The notes under the pieces are model-generated. The model saw only the letters and a list, made by a program, of their open reading frames with translations, ran no database searches and was not told the origin of the DNA. This document shows, in pieces, positions 15,512-23,537 of a DNA stretch of 64,000 bases. This DNA is from Desulfovibrio fairfieldensis (lineage in GTDB: Bacteria > Desulfobacterota > Desulfovibrionia > Desulfovibrionales > Desulfovibrionaceae), in assembly GCF_001553605.1 (NCBI RefSeq), contig NZ_CP014229.1, forward strand, positions 498,501 through 562,500. Reading direction: 5' to 3'. The translations under genes were made by a program, and so were the position numbers. The first letter of the stretch is position 1. Every line of letters starts with the position of its first letter.

Positions 15512-15964
15512 ATGTCCCATCATTTCCCGAGCGCTGCTCCGCAGCCGCAGTCGTCAACGCCCCCTTCTCAAAGTCATTCCGAACTGACGGAACGGATCGC
15601 AAGATTCCGGGGCGCCGCCCAGGACCTGTTGGCCATCTATGAACCGGCAGGGCAGGGCAGTAGGCCCAATCCGCGTCCCAGTCCGGATTCGGACGGCGAA
15701 ACCCGCTGCTATCACCTTTCTGCGGGAGCGGTGCAGCATGAGCGCAAACTTTTGAAACACTACGGCGCGGAAGATTTTTGCGATCTGCTGGCGGAAACCT
15801 ATATGCTCCTGGTGGGCGTGGTCAAAATAATGAAAAGTACGCACCATGACGTGCGCGTGAAAGGCTATGTCATTGCCAGCCTGGGCTGCCTCCTTGAGCA
15901 GGCGTCCAACCTGGTGTTGCGGATGCGGAACGTCTACGACAGGATGGAAAGGGTCAGCCGGTAA
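15512..15964 (+). CDS. Hypothetical protein with helical C-terminal half
   Basis: 150 residues, not recognised. The first 70 residues are Ser/Pro/Gln-rich and probably disordered. From about 75 to 145 it is helical: 'HERKLLKHYGAEDFCDLLAETYMLLVGVVKIMKS' and 'VKGYVIASLGCLLEQASNLVLRMRNVYDRME'. There is no signal peptide or clear membrane span. The start has GAGGTG at good spacing, and a strong terminator follows at 16008. Neighbouring composition and the adjacent toxin-antitoxin remnants suggest an accessory region. Confidence 0.55.
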   Translation: MSHHFPSAAPQPQSSTPPSQSHSELTERIARFRGAAQDLLAIYEPAGQGSRPNPRPSPDSDGETRCYHLSAGAVQHERKLLKHYGAEDFCDLLAETYMLLVGVVKIMKSTHHDVRVKGYVIASLGCLLEQASNLVLRMRNVYDRMERVSR

Positions 15965-16007
15965 GCAGCCCTGATCTTGTTCGGTTTCACCATTTCTTCA
16001 CGTAAAA

Positions 16008-16038
16008 AAGCCCTCGCGATTTGCAATCGCGAGGGCTT
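16008..16038 (+). terminator. Rho-independent terminator
   Basis: A perfect 14-bp stem AAGCCCTCGCGATT / AATCGCGAGGGCTT with a three-base loop, preceded by an A run and ending in TT. It serves the 15512 gene and, in the other direction, the antitoxin pseudogene. Confidence 0.85.
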
Positions 16039-16057
16039 GAACGTCTAAGTTGTTCTT

Positions 16058-16357
16058 TCAGTCCGCCAAAGCGGCCAGCACGGTGTTCGGCGCTTTTTCA
16101 ATGATCCGGAGATGCGCCCGGACGGCCGGTCCCGGCCTGCGTTTGCCCTGTTCCCAATTTCTGAGGGCGTTGATGGAAAGCCGAACTGTGCGGCAAGCAT
16201 GGCCTGCGCGGGGCCCGGATCATGCCTGATCGCCTTTACAGCAACGTATTCCAGCGGGCGGATCGGGTAATGTTATGCACCTTGTCGGTCGACTTGTCCG
16301 CCGTTCCGTCCATATATTCCACTGCTTCACGCGGTCTTTCCAAGATGCGTTTTTCAT
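16058..16357 (-). pseudogene. Decayed HigA/NadS-type antitoxin gene
   Basis: Reading leftward, pieces in different frames reconstruct an antitoxin: 'ILERPREAVEYMDGTADKS' and 'KVH', then 'LEYVAVKAIRHDPGPAQAMLAAQFG', then 'SINALRNWEQGKRRPG' and 'IIEKAPNTVLAALAD'. At least three frameshifts separate them: near the ATG (one base short in AAAAA), after KVH, and in 'GGCTTTCC' where one T is missing. The C-terminal words match the intact antitoxin at 16744 (WEQGKRKP, VIEKAPDTVRAALAD), so it is a paralogue. No toxin gene is attached to this copy. Confidence 0.8.
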
Positions 16358-16359
16358 TC

Positions 16360-16388
16360 TTGACAAGAGTAAGTCAATGAATTACATA
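16360..16388 (+). promoter_or_regulatory. Candidate promoter/operator of the toxin-antitoxin unit
   Basis: TTGACA (16360-16365), 17 bases, TACATA (16383-16388). The -35 is embedded in a dyad TTGAC-8-GTCAA (16360-16377), a plausible site for autoregulation by the antitoxin. The predicted transcription start falls around the first ATG (16395), which favours the second ATG (16410) as the real toxin start or a leaderless message. Confidence 0.45.
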
Positions 16389-16394
16389 TAGTGC

Positions 16395-16747
16395 ATGGAA
16401 AACACTCTCATGACAGTAACTGAAACCCCGGCGTTTACGCATGAAGCGAAATCGCTGCTGAGCGAAGACGAGCGGAACGATCTGATACTGTTTCTGGCCG
16501 AGAATCCGGAGGCGGGAGATATTATCGAACAGACAGGGGGCGTAAGAAAGGTGCGCTGGGCGCGCCAAGGGGGTGTCAAAAGCAGTGGCTATCGCGTCAT
16601 TTATTACTACTATACGCAGGCGATACCGCTTTTTGCGTTGCTGATATACCCCAAAAACCGCAAAGACTCCCTCACATGGGGGAGAAGAACGGCTTGAAGA
16701 AATTTGTGGGAGAAATCCTGAAAGCCTATGGAGTACGTAAGCCATGA
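16395..16747 (+). pseudogene. RelE/HigB2-type toxin gene with a frameshift in a G tract
   Basis: The open frame gives 100 residues ending ...KDSLTWGRRTA (stop at 16695-16697). It matches the RelE/HigB2-type mRNA interferase pattern ('TGGVRKVRWARQGGVKSSGYRVIYYYYTQAIPLFALLIYPKN'). The normal C-terminus is present in the next frame: EKNGLKKFVGEILKAYGVRKP followed by TGA at 16745-16747. Adding one G to the five-G run at 16678-16682 restores a 117-residue protein whose stop overlaps the antitoxin ATG as ATGA, the usual coupled arrangement. The lost part contains the final helix, so the product is probably inactive or weakened. A sequencing error or slippage in the G run is possible. Confidence 0.75.
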
Positions 16748-17055
16748 GTGAATTTGGCAAGAAGCTCTTGGAGAGCATGGAGCAGGCGGTCGAAATCGCC
16801 CAAGGTGACATGCCCAAGTCAGACTACGCTGAGCACATTGTTCAGGTGGCGCGCGCGCCTGAGCGTGTGGACGTGAAGGCTATCCGCAAGAGCATGGGAA
16901 TGACACAGGCCGGGTTTGCCGCGAGTTTCGGCCTGTCTCTGTATACCCTGCGCGGATGGGAACAGGGCAAGCGAAAGCCTGACCCCGCCGCGCGCGCTTA
17001 TCTGCGTGTTATCGAAAAGGCGCCTGATACCGTGCGTGCCGCGTTGGCAGACTGA
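16744..17055 (+). CDS. HigA/NadS-family antitoxin, XRE HTH
   Basis: 103 residues. The N-terminal toxin-binding part (MSEFGKKLLESMEQAVEIAQG) precedes an XRE helix-turn-helix: 'VKAIRKSMGMTQAGFAASFGLSLYTLRGWEQGKRKPDPAARAYLRVIEKAP'. The ATG overlaps the restored stop of the frameshifted toxin. It would neutralise the toxin and repress the shared promoter. It is intact while the toxin is damaged, the state expected if loss of the toxin is tolerated. A hairpin terminator follows at 17106. Confidence 0.82.
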   Translation: MSEFGKKLLESMEQAVEIAQGDMPKSDYAEHIVQVARAPERVDVKAIRKSMGMTQAGFAASFGLSLYTLRGWEQGKRKPDPAARAYLRVIEKAPDTVRAALAD

Positions 17056-17105
17056 AAAAGGTTTTGAAATCCTACTATCGCGTCAAGCGACTGTGCCCAA
17101 TAAAA

Positions 17106-17136
17106 AACAGGTTACGTTTTTTGAACGTAACCTGTT
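17106..17136. terminator. Terminator of the tRNA cluster and of the antitoxin gene
   Basis: A 13-bp perfect inverted repeat AACAGGTTACGTT / AACGTAACCTGTT. On the minus strand it is followed by TTTTTTA, directly downstream of tRNA-Gly(CCC). Confidence 0.85.
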
Positions 17137-17143
17137 GATTTTA

Positions 17144-17218
17144 TGGAGCGGGAAACGGGATTTGAACCCGCAACCTTCAGCTTGGGAAGCTGACACTCTA
17201 CCGTTGAGTTATTCCCGC
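17144..17218 (-). tRNA. tRNA-Gly (anticodon CCC)
   Basis: A 75-nt cloverleaf including encoded CCA. Acceptor GCGGGAA pairs with TTCCCGC, the anticodon loop is TTCCCAA on a TCAGC/GCTGA stem, and the T-arm is GCGGGTTCAAATCCCGT. It is the last tRNA of the cluster in transcription order. Confidence 0.95.
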
Positions 17219-17229
17219 AGAAAGGGCGG

Positions 17230-17304
<75 letters not shown>

Positions 17305-17335
17305 ATATACGAAACGGCGAGGCGTGAAAATACTC

Positions 17336-17409
<74 letters not shown>

Positions 17410-17419
17410 GATAAAAAAA

Positions 17420-17495
<76 letters not shown>

Positions 17496-17508
17496 TCAGC
17501 GAAAAAAT

Positions 17509-17537
17509 CTTTTACGCGTTCCTTTCCCGGCTGTCAA
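17509..17537 (-). promoter_or_regulatory. Promoter of the Gly-Cys-Gly-Gly tRNA cluster
   Basis: Minus strand TTGACA (17537-17532), 17 bases, TAAAAG (17514-17509), ending 14 bases before the first tRNA. The strong -35 and exact spacing suit a stable-RNA promoter. Confidence 0.7.
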
Positions 17538-17638
17538 GCGCCGGGCTGAAACTTTTTTCCCAATCGCTCTTTTGTGCCGGAAAAACGCCGGAATACGGAC
17601 TGTTGAAATCATCCCCGGCCCGCATCCCGGCGCGGCGT

Positions 17639-18943
17639 TCAATCCTTGAGGCGGTTGTCCACAATGCGCTGGGCCTTGCCTTCGGAACGCTGGATGGAGT
17701 GCGGCTCCATCAGGCGCACCTTGGCCGTGACGCCCAGAAATTCCTTGATATTCTTCTGCAAACGGCCTTCCAGCATCTGGAGCTTGCGGATTTCGTCGGC
17801 AAAGAGCGAATCGCTCACTTCCACGCGCACTTCCAGCGTGTCCAGATTATTGGAGCGGTCCACAATGATCTGGTAGTTGGGCGTGAGGCCCTCGCTCTCC
17901 ATGAGAATGCCTTCGATCTGCTGCGGGAAGACGTTGACCCCGCGGATGATCAGCATGTCGTCGCTGCGGCCGCGCAGGCGCGAAATGCGCACATGGGTGC
18001 GCCCGCAACGACAGGGCGTGTAATCCAGGCTGGTCAGGTCGCGGGTGCGGTAACGCAGCAGGGGGATGCCTTCCTTGGTCAGGGTGGTCAGCACCAGTTC
18101 GCCCACTTCGCCGGGCGGCAACTGCTCGCCGCTGATCGGGTCGATGATTTCGGGCAGGATGTGGTCCTCCCAGAGGTGCATGCCGCATTTGGCGTCCACG
18201 CACTCCATGGCCACGCCCGGTCCCATGATTTCGGAAAGGCCGTAGATGTTCAGAGCGTCGATGCCCATTTTCTGTTCCATGTCCCGGCGCATGGCTTCGG
18301 TCCAGGGTTCGGCCCCGAACACGCCGATGCGCAGCGGCAGGTCGCGGAAGTCGATGCCCGCCTCCTGTCCGGCCTCCCAGAGGTGCAGGGCGTAGGAGGG
18401 CGTGCAGCAGAGCACCGTGGCCGCGAAGTCGCGCAGCAGAAAGGCCTGCCGCCGCGTGGCTCCGCCCGAGGCGGGCACCACCGTGGCTCCCAGGTATTCC
18501 GCGCCGCCGTGCGCGCCCAAGCCGCCGGTGAACAGGCCGTAGCCGTAGGCCACGTGCACGATGTCCGTGCGGTTCACCCCGGCCGCCGAAAGGCTGCGCG
18601 CGGCCAGTTCGGCCCAGTTTTCCAGGTCGCGGGCCGTGTAGCCCACCACCACCGCCTTGCCCGTGGTGCCGCTGGAAGCGTGCAGGCGCACGATGTTTTC
18701 TCTGGGCACGGCGAACAGGCCGTAGGGATAGTGATTGCGCATATCCTGCTTTTCGGTGAAGGGCAGGAGCCGCAGGTCCGCCAGGGTTTTGATGTCCGCG
18801 GGGGTGATCCCGATCTCGTCGAAGCGTTTGCGGTAAAAGGGCACATTGGCGTACACGCGGTTGCAGAGATCGCGCAGGCGGCGCAGTTGCAGCGCTTCCA
18901 GGTCCTCGCGGGGCAGGGTTTCCTGTTTGATATTGAAGAGCAC
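17639..18943 (-). CDS. paaK: Phenylacetate-CoA ligase (PaaK) family adenylate-forming enzyme
   Basis: 434 residues. AMP-binding motif SSGTTGK (90-96), '[11 protein letters not shown]' (A5), '[10 protein letters not shown]' and '[23 protein letters not shown]' (A8 region) follow the PaaK order, and length equals the family norm. It activates an aryl acid such as phenylacetate to its CoA thioester with ATP in the cytoplasm. No paa catabolic genes are adjacent. In sulfate reducers and other anaerobes such stand-alone ligases often serve indolepyruvate/aryl-acid metabolism, so the true substrate is uncertain. The start codon is GTG at 18943, with AAGGAG upstream. Confidence 0.88.
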   Translation of the reverse strand: MLFNIKQETLPREDLEALQLRRLRDLCNRVYANVPFYRKRFDEIGITPADIKTLADLRLLPFTEKQDMRNHYPYGLFAVPRENIVRLHASSGTTGKAVVVGYTARDLENWAELAARSLSAAGVNRTDIVHVAYGYGLFTGGLGAHGGAEYLGATVVPASGGATRRQAFLLRDFAATVLCCTPSYALHLWEAGQEAGIDFRDLPLRIGVFGAEPWTEAMRRDMEQKMGIDALNIYGLSEIMGPGVAMECVDAKCGMHLWEDHILPEIIDPISGEQLPPGEVGELVLTTLTKEGIPLLRYRTRDLTSLDYTPCRCGRTHVRISRLRGRSDDMLIIRGVNVFPQQIEGILMESEGLTPNYQIIVDRSNNLDTLEVRVEVSDSLFADEIRKLQMLEGRLQKNIKEFLGVTAKVRLMEPHSIQRSEGKAQRIVDNRLKD

Positions 18944-19355
18944 GGGCCACTCCTTATTATATGGCGGAACTAGAGCAGATTAACTTTGAAATTTTACAAA
19001 TTTCAAAGTCGGCATTCTGACGAAAAACGTGGTTATCGCTGCTGTCGATCCCCGTATGGCTCCGTTGTCGCCAACGGAGACAGCCTTTCGGGCTGCCTTC
19101 GGCCGCTTCGTCAGAATCCGCGCCGCACCGTGTGCGGCGTTAGAGCAATTTCAAAGTTGAAATGCCCTGGGACAGAAAAACAGGGAAACGCACGCGGAGC
19201 GCGGCGTCACTCCGGTATGCCGCAATGTGGGGGCCGGGTCAACCGGCCCGGCGCACGGCTTTGCCTTCCGGCGGCTATCCATTGAAACTCCGCGGTGCCG
19301 CCGCCTTGGCCACCACGCCATTGCTCTCAGTCCGGCTTTGGGATATGTGCTTGAC
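18944..19355. repeat. Composite TAGAGC-type repeat region between paaK and rsfS
   Basis: 412 bp without a gene. From 18971 to 19168 there is a composite element: TAGAGCAGATTAACTTTGAAA, a hairpin with TTTCAAAG arms, a 100-bp middle containing a further dyad (CTGACGAA...TTCGTCAG), then TAGAGCAATTTCAAAGTTGAAATG at 19141. A GC hairpin GGGCCGG-GTCAA-CCGGCCC lies about 19232-19250. The remainder presumably carries the rsfS promoter, which I could not place. Confidence 0.6.
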
Positions 19356-19793
19356 ATGGAACAGATTCCTTCTACCGAAAATACCGAGGCCCAGGCCGCG
19401 CGCCCGGGCCGCAAGCGTTATGCGGACGTTCCCCTGGCCGAAAAGCTGGCTGTCATCACGGCCTGGCTTGAAGAACACAAGGCGGAACGCATCGTCAGTC
19501 TCAATCTCACCGAGCAGGGCGGCTTTGCCGACGCCCTGCTGGTGCTCACCGCAGGGTCCATGCGCCATGCCCAGAGCCTGGCCGACGGGGTGGCCGCTCT
19601 CTGCCACGAACGCAATTACGAATATCTGCGCGTCGAGGGCTATGAGGCCGGACAGTGGATCCTTGTGGATCTGAACGACATCGTCATCAACATTTTTCTG
19701 GAGCCCGTGCGGGAGCTGTACCGTCTGGAGGCCCTCTGGGGCCAGTCTCCGGCCCGCGCGGCGGCCGGGCCCGGCGGGGAGGCCTCGGCATGA
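19356..19793 (+). CDS. rsfS: Ribosome silencing factor RsfS
   Basis: 145 residues. The core 'AVITAWLEEHKAERIVSLNLTEQGGFADALLVLTAGSMRHAQSLADGV' and 'YEAGQWILVDLNDIVINIFLEPVRELYRLEALW' match the RsfS/DUF143 family. The protein binds uL14 on the 50S subunit and blocks subunit joining during starvation. It has a basic N-terminal extension of about 25 residues and an Ala/Gly-rich tail. The start is uncertain because no strong ribosome-binding site precedes 19356. Its stop overlaps the gpmI start as ATGA. Confidence 0.85.
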   Translation: MEQIPSTENTEAQAARPGRKRYADVPLAEKLAVITAWLEEHKAERIVSLNLTEQGGFADALLVLTAGSMRHAQSLADGVAALCHERNYEYLRVEGYEAGQWILVDLNDIVINIFLEPVRELYRLEALWGQSPARAAAGPGGEASA

Positions 19794-21358
19794 CCCCCAC
19801 CCTGCTGCTGATTCTTGACGGCTGGGGCCTGGCCGCGCCCACTCCCGGCAATGCGCCGTATCTCGCGCCCACTCCCAATCTGGACAACCTCAACGCTCGT
19901 TGCCCGCATGCGCAACTGACGGCCTCGGGCCGGGCCGTGGGCCTGCCTGAAGGCTACATGGGCAATTCCGAGGTGGGCCACTTGAACATCGGGGCCGGGC
20001 GCGTGGTCTACCAGGACATGACGCGTATCGACGTGGCCCTGGAGGACGGCTCCTTTGCCGCCAACCCGGTGCTCAATGGGCTGCTGGAAACGGTCAAAAA
20101 GAGCGGCGGCAGGCTGCATCTGGCGGGCCTGCTCTCGGACGGCGGCGTGCACAGCCATATCCGGCATCTGGAAGCCATCTGCGATATGGCCGCCCGTGCG
20201 GGCGTGCCCGTGCGGGTGCACTGCATCATGGACGGCCGCGACACGGACCCCAAAAGCGGCGTGGGCTTTGCGCGCGCGCTGGAGGAGCATCTCAAGGACC
20301 AGCCTTTGGCGCGCATTGCCGGTCTGGTGGGGCGTTTCTACGCCATGGACCGCGACAAGCGCTGGGACCGGGTCAAGGCCGCCTGGGATCTGCTGGTCCA
20401 CGGGCAGAGCGCGGAGGGCCGCGTGGCCCCGGACGCGGTGAAGGCCCTTGAGGTTTCCTATGCCGAGGGCATCACCGACGAGTTCGTCAAGCCCGTGCGC
20501 TGCGCAAGCGGTCCCCTTCCGGGTGGGGCCGAGGAGCCCGTAGGCATGGCCGACGGGGACGCGCTCTTTTTTTTCAATTTCCGGGCCGACCGCATGCGGG
20601 AGTTGACCCAGGCCTTTATCGAGCCGGATTTCAAGGGCTTTGAGCGCGGCACGCTGCCCAAACTGGCGGGCATCGGGTCCATGACCTCCTATGAGGCGCA
20701 TTTCGGCATTCCCGTGGCCTTTCCCAAGGAAGCCGTGACCATGGGCCTGGGCGAGGTGGTTTCGCGGGCCGGTCTGCGCCAGCTCCGCCTGGCGGAAACG
20801 GAAAAATACGCCCATGTGACCTACTTCTTCAACGGGGGCGTGGAAGAGCCCTTCCCCGGCGAAGACCGCATTCTGGTGCCGTCGCCGCGCGACGTGCCCA
20901 CCTATGACCTCAAACCGGCCATGAGCGCCCGCCAGGTCACCGACAAGTTTGTGGAAGCCTGGGACAAGGGCATTTACGACCTGGTGGTCTGTAATCTGGC
21001 CAACGGCGACATGGTGGGCCATACCGGCGTGCTCAAGGCGGCGGTGGAGGCCTGTGCCGTGGTGGACGAATGCGTGGGGCGCATGCTCAAAGCCGTGGAG
21101 GCGCGCAGCGGCCGCATGCTGATCATCGCGGACCACGGCAATTGCGAGGTCATGCTGACCCCCGAGGGGCAACCGCACACGGCGCACACTACCAATCCCG
21201 TGCCCTGCATTCTGTTGGAGCCGGGCGGCGCCGTCACAGCTCTGGCCGACGGCAAGCTGGCCGATGTGGCCCCGACCCTGCTCGGGCTCTGGGGCATGGA
21301 GCCCTCAGCGCCCATGACCGGCCGGAATCTGGCCGCCAAAGAGGTGCGGCATGGCTGA
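19790..21358 (+). CDS. gpmI: 2,3-bisphosphoglycerate-independent phosphoglycerate mutase
   Basis: 522 residues. Catalytic Ser60 in 'GNSEVGHLNIGAG', metal ligands in 'LILDGWG' (Asp10) and near the end 'IADHGNCE' and 'HTAHTTNPVP', and the phosphotransferase insert 'IMDGRDTDPKSG' are all present. It interconverts 3- and 2-phosphoglycerate using manganese in glycolysis and gluconeogenesis. The ATG at 19790 overlaps the rsfS stop. The long open frame upstream belongs to rsfS in another phase. The 3' end overlaps the small zinc-ribbon gene by eight bases. Confidence 0.95.
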   Translation: MTPTLLLILDGWGLAAPTPGNAPYLAPTPNLDNLNARCPHAQLTASGRAVGLPEGYMGNSEVGHLNIGAGRVVYQDMTRIDVALEDGSFAANPVLNGLLETVKKSGGRLHLAGLLSDGGVHSHIRHLEAICDMAARAGVPVRVHCIMDGRDTDPKSGVGFARALEEHLKDQPLARIAGLVGRFYAMDRDKRWDRVKAAWDLLVHGQSAEGRVAPDAVKALEVSYAEGITDEFVKPVRCASGPLPGGAEEPVGMADGDALFFFNFRADRMRELTQAFIEPDFKGFERGTLPKLAGIGSMTSYEAHFGIPVAFPKEAVTMGLGEVVSRAGLRQLRLAETEKYAHVTYFFNGGVEEPFPGEDRILVPSPRDVPTYDLKPAMSARQVTDKFVEAWDKGIYDLVVCNLANGDMVGHTGVLKAAVEACAVVDECVGRMLKAVEARSGRMLIIADHGNCEVMLTPEGQPHTAHTTNPVPCILLEPGGAVTALADGKLADVAPTLLGLWGMEPSAPMTGRNLAAKEVRHG

Positions 21359-21596
21359 CAAGAAAAACCGTCCCCTGACGCCCGTGCCGCCGGACGGCAT
21401 GGAAATCCTCTTCTTCTACCAGTGCCCGCAATGCGGCAAGCACATCCCTCTGGTCAGCCCCACGGAACCTCGGATGATCTCCTGCGATGCTTGCGGCCTT
21501 GCCTTCCCCATCATCCCGGTGGACGAGCACGGCCTGCATTATGTGCGGATCATGCTGGCCGGGGGCAAGGCGGCGGCGGACCCGGACTTTTTATAG
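21351..21596 (+). CDS. Small zinc-ribbon-like protein
   Basis: 81 residues. Two Cys pairs, 'YQCPQCGKHIPL' and 'ISCDACGLAFPI', form a zinc ribbon; the tail is 'HYVRIMLAGGKAAADPDFL'. I do not recognise a characterised family. It overlaps the end of gpmI by eight bases, so it is translated from the rsfS-gpmI message. A terminator follows. Binding to RNA, ribosome or protein is possible for such ribbons, with no further evidence here. Confidence 0.7.
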   Translation: MADKKNRPLTPVPPDGMEILFFYQCPQCGKHIPLVSPTEPRMISCDACGLAFPIIPVDEHGLHYVRIMLAGGKAAADPDFL

Positions 21597-21621
21597 CTTT
21601 ATGTATGTTGCCGTGCCAGCA

Positions 21622-21646
21622 GCCGGTCCTTCGGGGCCGGTTTTTT
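21622..21646 (+). terminator. Rho-independent terminator of rsfS-gpmI-zinc ribbon
   Basis: Stem GCCGGTCC-TTCG-GGGCCGGT with a stable TTCG tetraloop, followed by TTTTTTCTTT. Confidence 0.92.
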
Positions 21647-21797
21647 CTTTGTCTTGGGGCGAAGCCGCGAGGCGGTAAAAATTTTTTTACAAAAAGCCTT
21701 GCCTTCCTACACGAAAGCCGATAAACGGTATGTCAACCTGTATGGGACAGGACAACTTTTTTAACTTTTTGAGGGCTCAACAAGAGGAAGGAAAAAC

Positions 21798-23351
21798 ATG
21801 AAACGTATCTGTACGCTTCTGTTGGCGGCTAGTATGCTGCTGGGCGTGGCGACGGGCGCCAGCGCCATTGATTTCAAGGCCAAGGGCCAGTGGCTGATGG
21901 GCTTCGCCGGCGGCGAAAATCAGCTGATCAACAAGACCCGTACCGGCAACGGCCCCAAAGAAAAGCTGAACAGCAACGACAAGTTCGCCGCGCAGCAGCG
22001 CGTGCGCTTGCAGTTGGATGCCGTGGCCTCCGAATCTCTGTCGGGCACGGTCTTCTTTGAAATCGGCAACCAGGTCTGGGGTTCCAACCGCGCGGGTGTG
22101 GGCGGCGGCGCTCTGGGCGCTGACGGCGCCAACACCATCAAGCTCAAGCGCGCCTATATCGACTGGATGGTGCCGCAGACCGACCTGAAGTTCCGCATGG
22201 GCATCCAGGGCGTGACCCTGCCCAACAAGGCCGGTGGTTCCGCCATCATGGACACCGACGCCGCCGGCATCACCGCCTCCTACCAGTTCAACGAGAATGT
22301 CGGCCTCACCGCCTTGTGGGCGCGTCCCGCCAATGACAACTATCTCGGCTATAAGAGGGGCGGCAACGAGCACTACAATCAGAACTTCTTGGACAACATG
22401 GACTTGTTCGCCCTGATGGTGCCCGTGAAGCTGGACGGCTTTGAAATCACCCCGTGGGCCTTGTACGGCGCGGCCGGCAAGAACACCCTCACGGATCTTG
22501 GTTCCACGGCTGACGGCAATCTGCCCTTCACCACGCGTCCCTACTTCGGTACTCCCAACAATCTTGCTAATGAGATGGGGGGCATTACTTACGGCAATAT
22601 TGGCAAAACCAGCAAGGCCTATGGCTCCATGTTCTGGGCCGGTCTGCCTTTCGCCATCACCGCCTGGGATCCGCTGAACATCGAAGTGGACATCAACTAC
22701 GGCTATGTGGAAAGCATGGGCCGCTATGACGCCTACAAAAATGGGAACACCGTTCACAAGCGCGGCAGCACCGAGCGTCAGGGCTGGCTGGCCAAAGCCC
22801 TGGTGGAATACAAGATGGATTGGGGCGTTCCCGGCATCTTCGGTTGGTATGGTTCCGGCGACGACGGCAATGTCAAGAACGGTTCCGAGCGCATGCCTTC
22901 CATCGTGCCCATGGGCAACTTCACTTCCTTCATGGGCGACGGCAACTACGGCTGGATGTGGGTTGACAACTCCCTGGAATACGCCGGCACTTGGGGTATT
23001 GGCCTGCAGGTCCGCGACATGAGCTTCCTGGAAGACCTCAAGCACACCTTCCGCGTGGCCTACTGGGGCGGCACCAACAGCCCGTCCATGGCCAAGTACA
23101 TGGAGACCGCCTATTCCTGGAATGAAGGCTGGGGCAGCAACGCCTCCCCGTACCTGACCACCAACGACGGTCTGCTGGAGCTCAACCTGGTCAACTCCTA
23201 CCAGATGTATGAAAACTTCGACGTGAACCTGGAGCTGGGCTACATTGCCAACTTTGTTGACAATGACACCTGGAAGAAGGCCAACAACTCCAGCTCCTTC
23301 CAGAAGCAGGACGCCTGGAAGGCCCAGCTGATCTTCGCGTACAGCTTCTAA
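21798..23351 (+). CDS. Outer membrane homotrimeric porin (Desulfovibrio type)
   Basis: 517 residues. The signal peptide (1-23, ends ATGASA) is followed by 'IDFKAKGQWLMGFAGGENQL', the conserved start of Desulfovibrionaceae trimeric porins. Alternating strands follow, and the C-terminus ends in aromatic Phe ('KAQLIFAYSF'), as required for BAM recognition. It would form the main general diffusion channel in the outer membrane. Codon use is highly biased to preferred codons and the gene stands alone with its own terminator, both consistent with strong expression. AGGAAGG precedes the ATG. Confidence 0.9.
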   Translation: MKRICTLLLAASMLLGVATGASAIDFKAKGQWLMGFAGGENQLINKTRTGNGPKEKLNSNDKFAAQQRVRLQLDAVASESLSGTVFFEIGNQVWGSNRAGVGGGALGADGANTIKLKRAYIDWMVPQTDLKFRMGIQGVTLPNKAGGSAIMDTDAAGITASYQFNENVGLTALWARPANDNYLGYKRGGNEHYNQNFLDNMDLFALMVPVKLDGFEITPWALYGAAGKNTLTDLGSTADGNLPFTTRPYFGTPNNLANEMGGITYGNIGKTSKAYGSMFWAGLPFAITAWDPLNIEVDINYGYVESMGRYDAYKNGNTVHKRGSTERQGWLAKALVEYKMDWGVPGIFGWYGSGDDGNVKNGSERMPSIVPMGNFTSFMGDGNYGWMWVDNSLEYAGTWGIGLQVRDMSFLEDLKHTFRVAYWGGTNSPSMAKYMETAYSWNEGWGSNASPYLTTNDGLLELNLVNSYQMYENFDVNLELGYIANFVDNDTWKKANNSSSFQKQDAWKAQLIFAYSF

Positions 23352-23390
23352 GCCCGATTCTGCGCGGGATTTATCCCGTAGGATGATTGT

Positions 23391-23418
23391 AAAAGGGGGA
23401 GCCTCGACTCCCCCTTTT
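23391..23418 (+). terminator. Rho-independent terminator of the porin gene
   Basis: An inverted repeat AAAAGGGGGAG / CTCCCCCTTTT with a six-base loop, 40 bp after the porin stop. Confidence 0.9.
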
Positions 23419-23537
23419 CGCGTCTGTTTTCCGGCTTGCCTGCTTGTAGCGCGGGGAGTAGGCTGCGAAAAATTGGCGACGGGCGTGACTGCAAGGCATG
23501 CCCCGCCGGGGAGAATCGCCATCAAGGAGAAGGGAGC

